Shown here: positions 61,044-64,000 of the stretch, piece by piece
How positions within the stretch are numbered: position 1 is the stretch's first letter
Layout of the letters: the number at the start of each line of letters is the position of its first letter
Assembly: GCF_000787815.1 (NCBI RefSeq)
Contig: NZ_BBPO01000032.1
Span: forward strand, 1-64,000
Origin: Streptacidiphilus neutrinimicus
GTDB taxonomy: Bacteria > Actinomycetota > Actinomycetes > Streptomycetales > Streptomycetaceae
DNA: 64,000 bases
Reading direction: 5' to 3'
Translations under genes and position numbers: made by a program
Notes under the pieces: model-generated
What the model saw: the letters and a program-made list of their open reading frames with translations, nothing else
Told to the model about the DNA's origin: nothing
The model's database searches: none

Positions 61044-64000
61044 GATCCCTGCTCCAGCCAGAGGTCTTCGTAGGCGCGGTAGCCGAGGAAGTCGTTGTAT
61101 GCCCCGAAGTTGTCCGCGACGTCCACGATGAGGCACTCGTCCTTGCCGCCGTTGGCCTTGCCGCGCAGGCCGCGGCCGGCCATCTGGATGTATGCGCTGG
61201 GACTGAATGTCGGCCGTGCAATGTAGAGAGCTTGGACCCCAGGTGCGTCGAAGCCCTGGATGAGCAGATCACAGTTGGTCAAAACCCGAATATGTCCCTG
61301 CTTGAACTGGTCGATGATGTGGCGGCGCTGTTGCCGCCCAGTCTGGCCGCTGACCGAGGCGGCCTGGACGTTCCTGTAGCTAAGTGTCGCTGCAAGCACC
61401 TGGGCAGACAGGACATTCGGCGTGAACACGAGGATCGACCACTCGGGATTGTGTTCCAGCTGCCCCATGATGTGGTTCACAAGAGCCTTCATGCGTGCCT
61501 GGTTCCGGCCGATGCGATCGAGCACCTGAGGTTCGAGCTGCCCCATTGACTGGGCGCGCGCAAACTCAGCCGACCCGAGGTTGACATCCATGCCGACCAG
61601 CACGTCATGCTTCACCCGTGCGAGGACACCGATTTTCGAGAGTTCCTCGTATGCGTCGAACCCTTCGAACGCCTTCATCTTGCGCTTGCCGAACCGAGAG
61701 GCGAGCTCTTTGGTCGGCTCGTTGTCGTACGCCCTGCCTTTGAACGGGGTCGCCGAGAGGCCGACCAATGGCCGCTCCTGGCTGTGGCCGTCGACGCCAA
61801 GCCATCTGAGGATCTTGGTGTATCGCTTCGAACCGCCAGCTCGGTGAGCCTCGTCGATGAAGACGGCAGCGGGACGACTCAGCCACTCGTACTCGGCTGT
61901 GCCAACCACCTTCTCAAGTTTGGCGTCGGTGGCAACGATCACGCTGAACTCGGTGTCAGGCTGGTGAACGTTGTTGTTCTCCCAGAGCCGGCCGATGGTC
62001 AACGGACGCTCGTCGCCGAGCCAACGCCATACAGTTTCGAAGGTCTGCACTGCCTGCTCGCAGAGCTCCATCGACTGCGCGATCCAAAGCACGGTGCCGC
62101 TCAACCTGTCGTCGGCGAGGAGCCGGAGCACAGTCTCCGTCGCCACACGGGTCTTGCCCGCCCCTGTGGGCAGTTCGACGAGACCCTTGAGTGCGTCGCC
62201 GTTTGCTTCCCGGAGAGTCAGAACGTCCCGCAGTTGTCGACTGATCTGCTTCTGGAATTCGTGCAAGTCGCCGAGGGATACAGCGCCGGGCACAATGAAC
62301 TCTTCATCCTGACGGTCGTTCCGTCGCCCTGCGTACTTGGTTCCGAAGCCCATCTTCCGAAGCCAGGCTATTGTCGGTGCGCTACCAGCCCAGACTGTAG
62401 GGACATCTGTGTACCCTGCTTCACTGAACTGCTCTTTGAGCAGCCGTATTGAGTCGCTACCGTACACAGTGAGGAGGAGATCGCCGACGGAAGTTGAAGC
62501 ATTCACCAAGCCTTGTGCTTCGAGAGCCTGCCAGAGTCCTTTGGGAAGAACCTCCTTCAGTGTGTCGTCACCAAAGAAGACCTCCAGGCGCTCTGCGTCG
62601 TCGGACGCAGAGCGTGCAGCCTGGCGCTGCTCCTCGAGGCGTTGGTCGAGGCCTGCCTGAAGAACGTCGCTCAGGTCGGCATTTGTCAACCTCAGTTCGA
62701 AGGCAGCGTTGATGATCTCCAGGATTTGTCTCTCGTCAAGGTCCGCGCGGACCATGAGCGCGAGTCCCTCCAGATGCGATTCGAGCGTCTCGTCCTCGAC
62801 ACCGTCTCCGTCCGCCGTGGTCACGCGCTTTGTGATGTGAACAGCCTTGATCACGGTTGCGTTCAAGACCTTGTCTGCAACGAAGGTCGAACGGAGCCCG
62901 GTGTACAGGTCGATGACCGGCTCGGGGTCCCGCTGGCCGTCGATGAGGATGGAGGCAGCGAAGCTGTCTTCGAACCTTCGGCAGCCGATCACCCTTACCA
63001 ACTGCTCCGTCTGAAGCTCGTTGGAGCGGAGGAATGGCTTCTGCTTTGTGCTGAGGAAGGCGACTTGCTCGTCGGTGGTCGCGAGGTACACCGTGTCAGG
63101 CCGCCGCAACTCGATGTTGCGACCGACCCGGGCGGGGATCAGAGGCGGATGCACGTCGGGGAACGCGATCCGGCCAGCCGTGAGGACAAACTTCGTAAGG
63201 GTGCCGTCTTTGATCTGCGACGGGATAAGTCCCGACTCGAGGGAACCACGGAGTACGTCAGGGGGCACGTCGTCCAGCTCCTTCGGCAGAGCCAGAGCAT
63301 CTTCGACGTGCCGCGGCCCGCGGAAGAGCGGGAGCAACGCCTCGAACTCGATCAGCGATGCAGACACGACCTGGCTCGGAGCGCGGAAGCCGCGATTCGA
63401 CTTGAGTAGACCTGCTCGCTCCACGGCCCACCGAACGGGGGACAGGACATTGCGGCTCTGCCGAGTGTCGATGTCCTCGCAGGCCCAGTAGGCGTCTCCG
63501 TCAAACCGGAGAAGCTCAGATGTCCACAACTCACGGATGTGGTCCGGAGCTTGACCCTCCTGCAGCATGAGGAGCACAGAGAACGGCCCAGGGCCTTCGT
63601 TCCTGTCGAATTCGATTCGCTCGATGGGACGCTCTCCAGGACCGAGTCTGCGGTTGAGCTCGTCTATAACGTCTCTGGAGTACTCGTGGAAGTAGACCTC
63701 GTCCTCGACCGAGTAAGTTGGCACCGCAGCATGAATAACTCCAGCAGCATGTGCGACTTGAGGTACGCAGCGCGTTCGGTCCAGCAGTCGGCCTTCGATG
63801 CCGTCACCGAGTCCGTCGATGTCGATCACTTGCCCGGGCCAGGACCAGCCACCATCGCGGGTTGGCACCTTGATGCAGCTCTGAGTGTCGTGTGAGACGA
63901 CTTTGCTGGCCACGTCCACGCGTACGTCGAGGACAGAGTCCCAGAACTTCGCAAGTTCCTCGTCGCTCGACCCCGCTGAGAGCTTGGCCATCCTGGCTCT
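61040..64000 (-). CDS. Large DEAD/DEAH-type helicase, 5' end outside the window
   Basis: The frame is open to the right edge; an ATG at 63991 would give 983 residues, but the frame continues upstream of it without a stop and that ATG lacks a properly spaced ribosome site, so the true start is probably beyond 64000. The N-terminal 500 residues are not recognised for certain; they may be the end of a sacsin-like ATP-binding region. The helicase core follows: VELPTGAGKTRVATETVL (Walker A, about 605 from that ATG), AAVFIDEAHRAGG (about 707), LVGLSATPFKG and QMAGRGLRG (about 935). Four-base overlap with the NERD/UvrD gene. Confidence 0.8.
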   Translation of the reverse strand, partial: RARMAKLSAGSSDEELAKFWDSVLDVRVDVASKVVSHDTQSCIKVPTRDGGWSWPGQVIDIDGLGDGIEGRLLDRTRCVPQVAHAAGVIHAAVPTYSVEDEVYFHEYSRDVIDELNRRLGPGERPIERIEFDRNEGPGPFSVLLMLQEGQAPDHIRELWTSELLRFDGDAYWACEDIDTRQSRNVLSPVRWAVERAGLLKSNRGFRAPSQVVSASLIEFEALLPLFRGPRHVEDALALPKELDDVPPDVLRGSLESGLIPSQIKDGTLTKFVLTAGRIAFPDVHPPLIPARVGRNIELRRPDTVYLATTDEQVAFLSTKQKPFLRSNELQTEQLVRVIGCRRFEDSFAASILIDGQRDPEPVIDLYTGLRSTFVADKVLNATVIKAVHITKRVTTADGDGVEDETLESHLEGLALMVRADLDERQILEIINAAFELRLTNADLSDVLQAGLDQRLEEQRQAARSASDDAERLEVFFGDDTLKEVLPKGLWQALEAQGLVNASTSVGDLLLTVYGSDSIRLLKEQFSEAGYTDVPTVWAGSAPTIAWLRKMGFGTKYAGRRNDRQDEEFIVPGAVSLGDLHEFQKQISRQLRDVLTLREANGDALKGLVELPTGAGKTRVATETVLRLLADDRLSGTVLWIAQSMELCEQAVQTFETVWRWLGDERPLTIGRLWENNNVHQPDTEFSVIVATDAKLEKVVGTAEYEWLSRPAAVFIDEAHRAGGSKRYTKILRWLGVDGHSQERPLVGLSATPFKGRAYDNEPTKELASRFGKRKMKAFEGFDAYEELSKIGVLARVKHDVLVGMDVNLGSAEFARAQSMGQLEPQVLDRIGRNQARMKALVNHIMGQLEHNPEWSILVFTPNVLSAQVLAATLSYRNVQAASVSGQTGRQQRRHIIDQFKQGHIRVLTNCDLLIQGFDAPGVQALYIARPTFSPSAYIQMAGRGLRGKANGGKDECLIVDVADNFGAYNDFLGYRAYEDLWLEQGS

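Noticed and set aside
1-64000. tRNA genes, attachment sites or CRISPR arrays
   Set aside because: No TFC-arm-like sequence in a cloverleaf context, no paired att-like repeats and no regularly spaced repeats with unique spacers were seen by eye.

Overview
The window is high-GC actinobacterial DNA, most likely from a Streptomyces or close relative. The evidence is very GC-rich coding sequence, frequent GTG starts, many 4-base start/stop overlaps, a DUF317 protein, HTH-DUF5919 proteins and an actinobacterial-type Tad locus. I see no rRNA, tRNA or CRISPR array. GC content drops visibly from about 52 kb to the right edge, which suggests a separately acquired block.

Layout. (1) 1-7.3 kb: a conjugation-type secretion operon on the + strand: the proline-rich tail of an upstream protein, a PrgI-like membrane protein, a VirB4 ATPase, a VirD4/TraG-like coupling ATPase, a replication-relaxation family protein and a two-domain cell wall hydrolase. 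(2) 7.4-15.8 kb: mixed accessory genes: a uronate dehydrogenase-like oxidoreductase, a winged-helix regulator, a SNF2 helicase with a helix-hairpin-helix N terminus, and a run of small DUF proteins (DUF4240, DUF4265, an S1-barstar fusion). (3) 15.9-21.2 kb: a minus-strand group with a MoxR/CobS-like AAA ATPase, a VWA partner split by a -1 frame offset, a DUF317 protein and three small unknowns. A roughly 700-base gene-free, repeat-bearing region lies upstream of it.

(4) 21.9-33.3 kb: a complete Tad/Flp pilus locus on the minus strand: prepilin peptidase, lipoprotein, secreted protein, CpaB/SAF, CpaE, CpaF/TadA, TadB, TadC, small pilin, three TadE/G-like pseudopilins and a large membrane LysM-BTAD protein. 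(5) 33.5-35.7 kb: an anti-sigma-type ATPase, an unknown and a degenerate HD-domain protein. (6) 35.7-44.7 kb: a seven-gene minus-strand operon that looks like an undescribed small-molecule pathway: TIM-barrel isomerase-like protein, Gfo/Idh/MocA oxidoreductase, NodU/CmcH carbamoyltransferase, SPASM radical SAM enzyme, nucleotidyltransferase, shikimate dehydrogenase-like protein and a divergent seryl-tRNA synthetase. It has no PKS or NRPS.

(7) 44.9-49.5 kb: a second anti-sigma-type ATPase and two copies of an HTH-DUF5919 plus NUDIX gene pair, the first copy frameshifted, enclosing an HD phosphohydrolase and a HAD hydrolase. GGGACGT repeats lie in the control regions. (8) 49.6-64 kb: a defence island. 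A Vsr endonuclease overlaps an NgoMIV-family nuclease, which faces a NaeI-family nuclease; both reference enzymes cut GCCGGC. After an unknown gene and a strong hairpin comes a minus-strand series: a large helicase (5' end outside the window), a NERD/UvrD helicase, DrmA, DrmB, an AbrB-like protein and a C5-cytosine methyltransferase. This resembles class 2 DISARM without a visible drmC and with two extra helicase genes.
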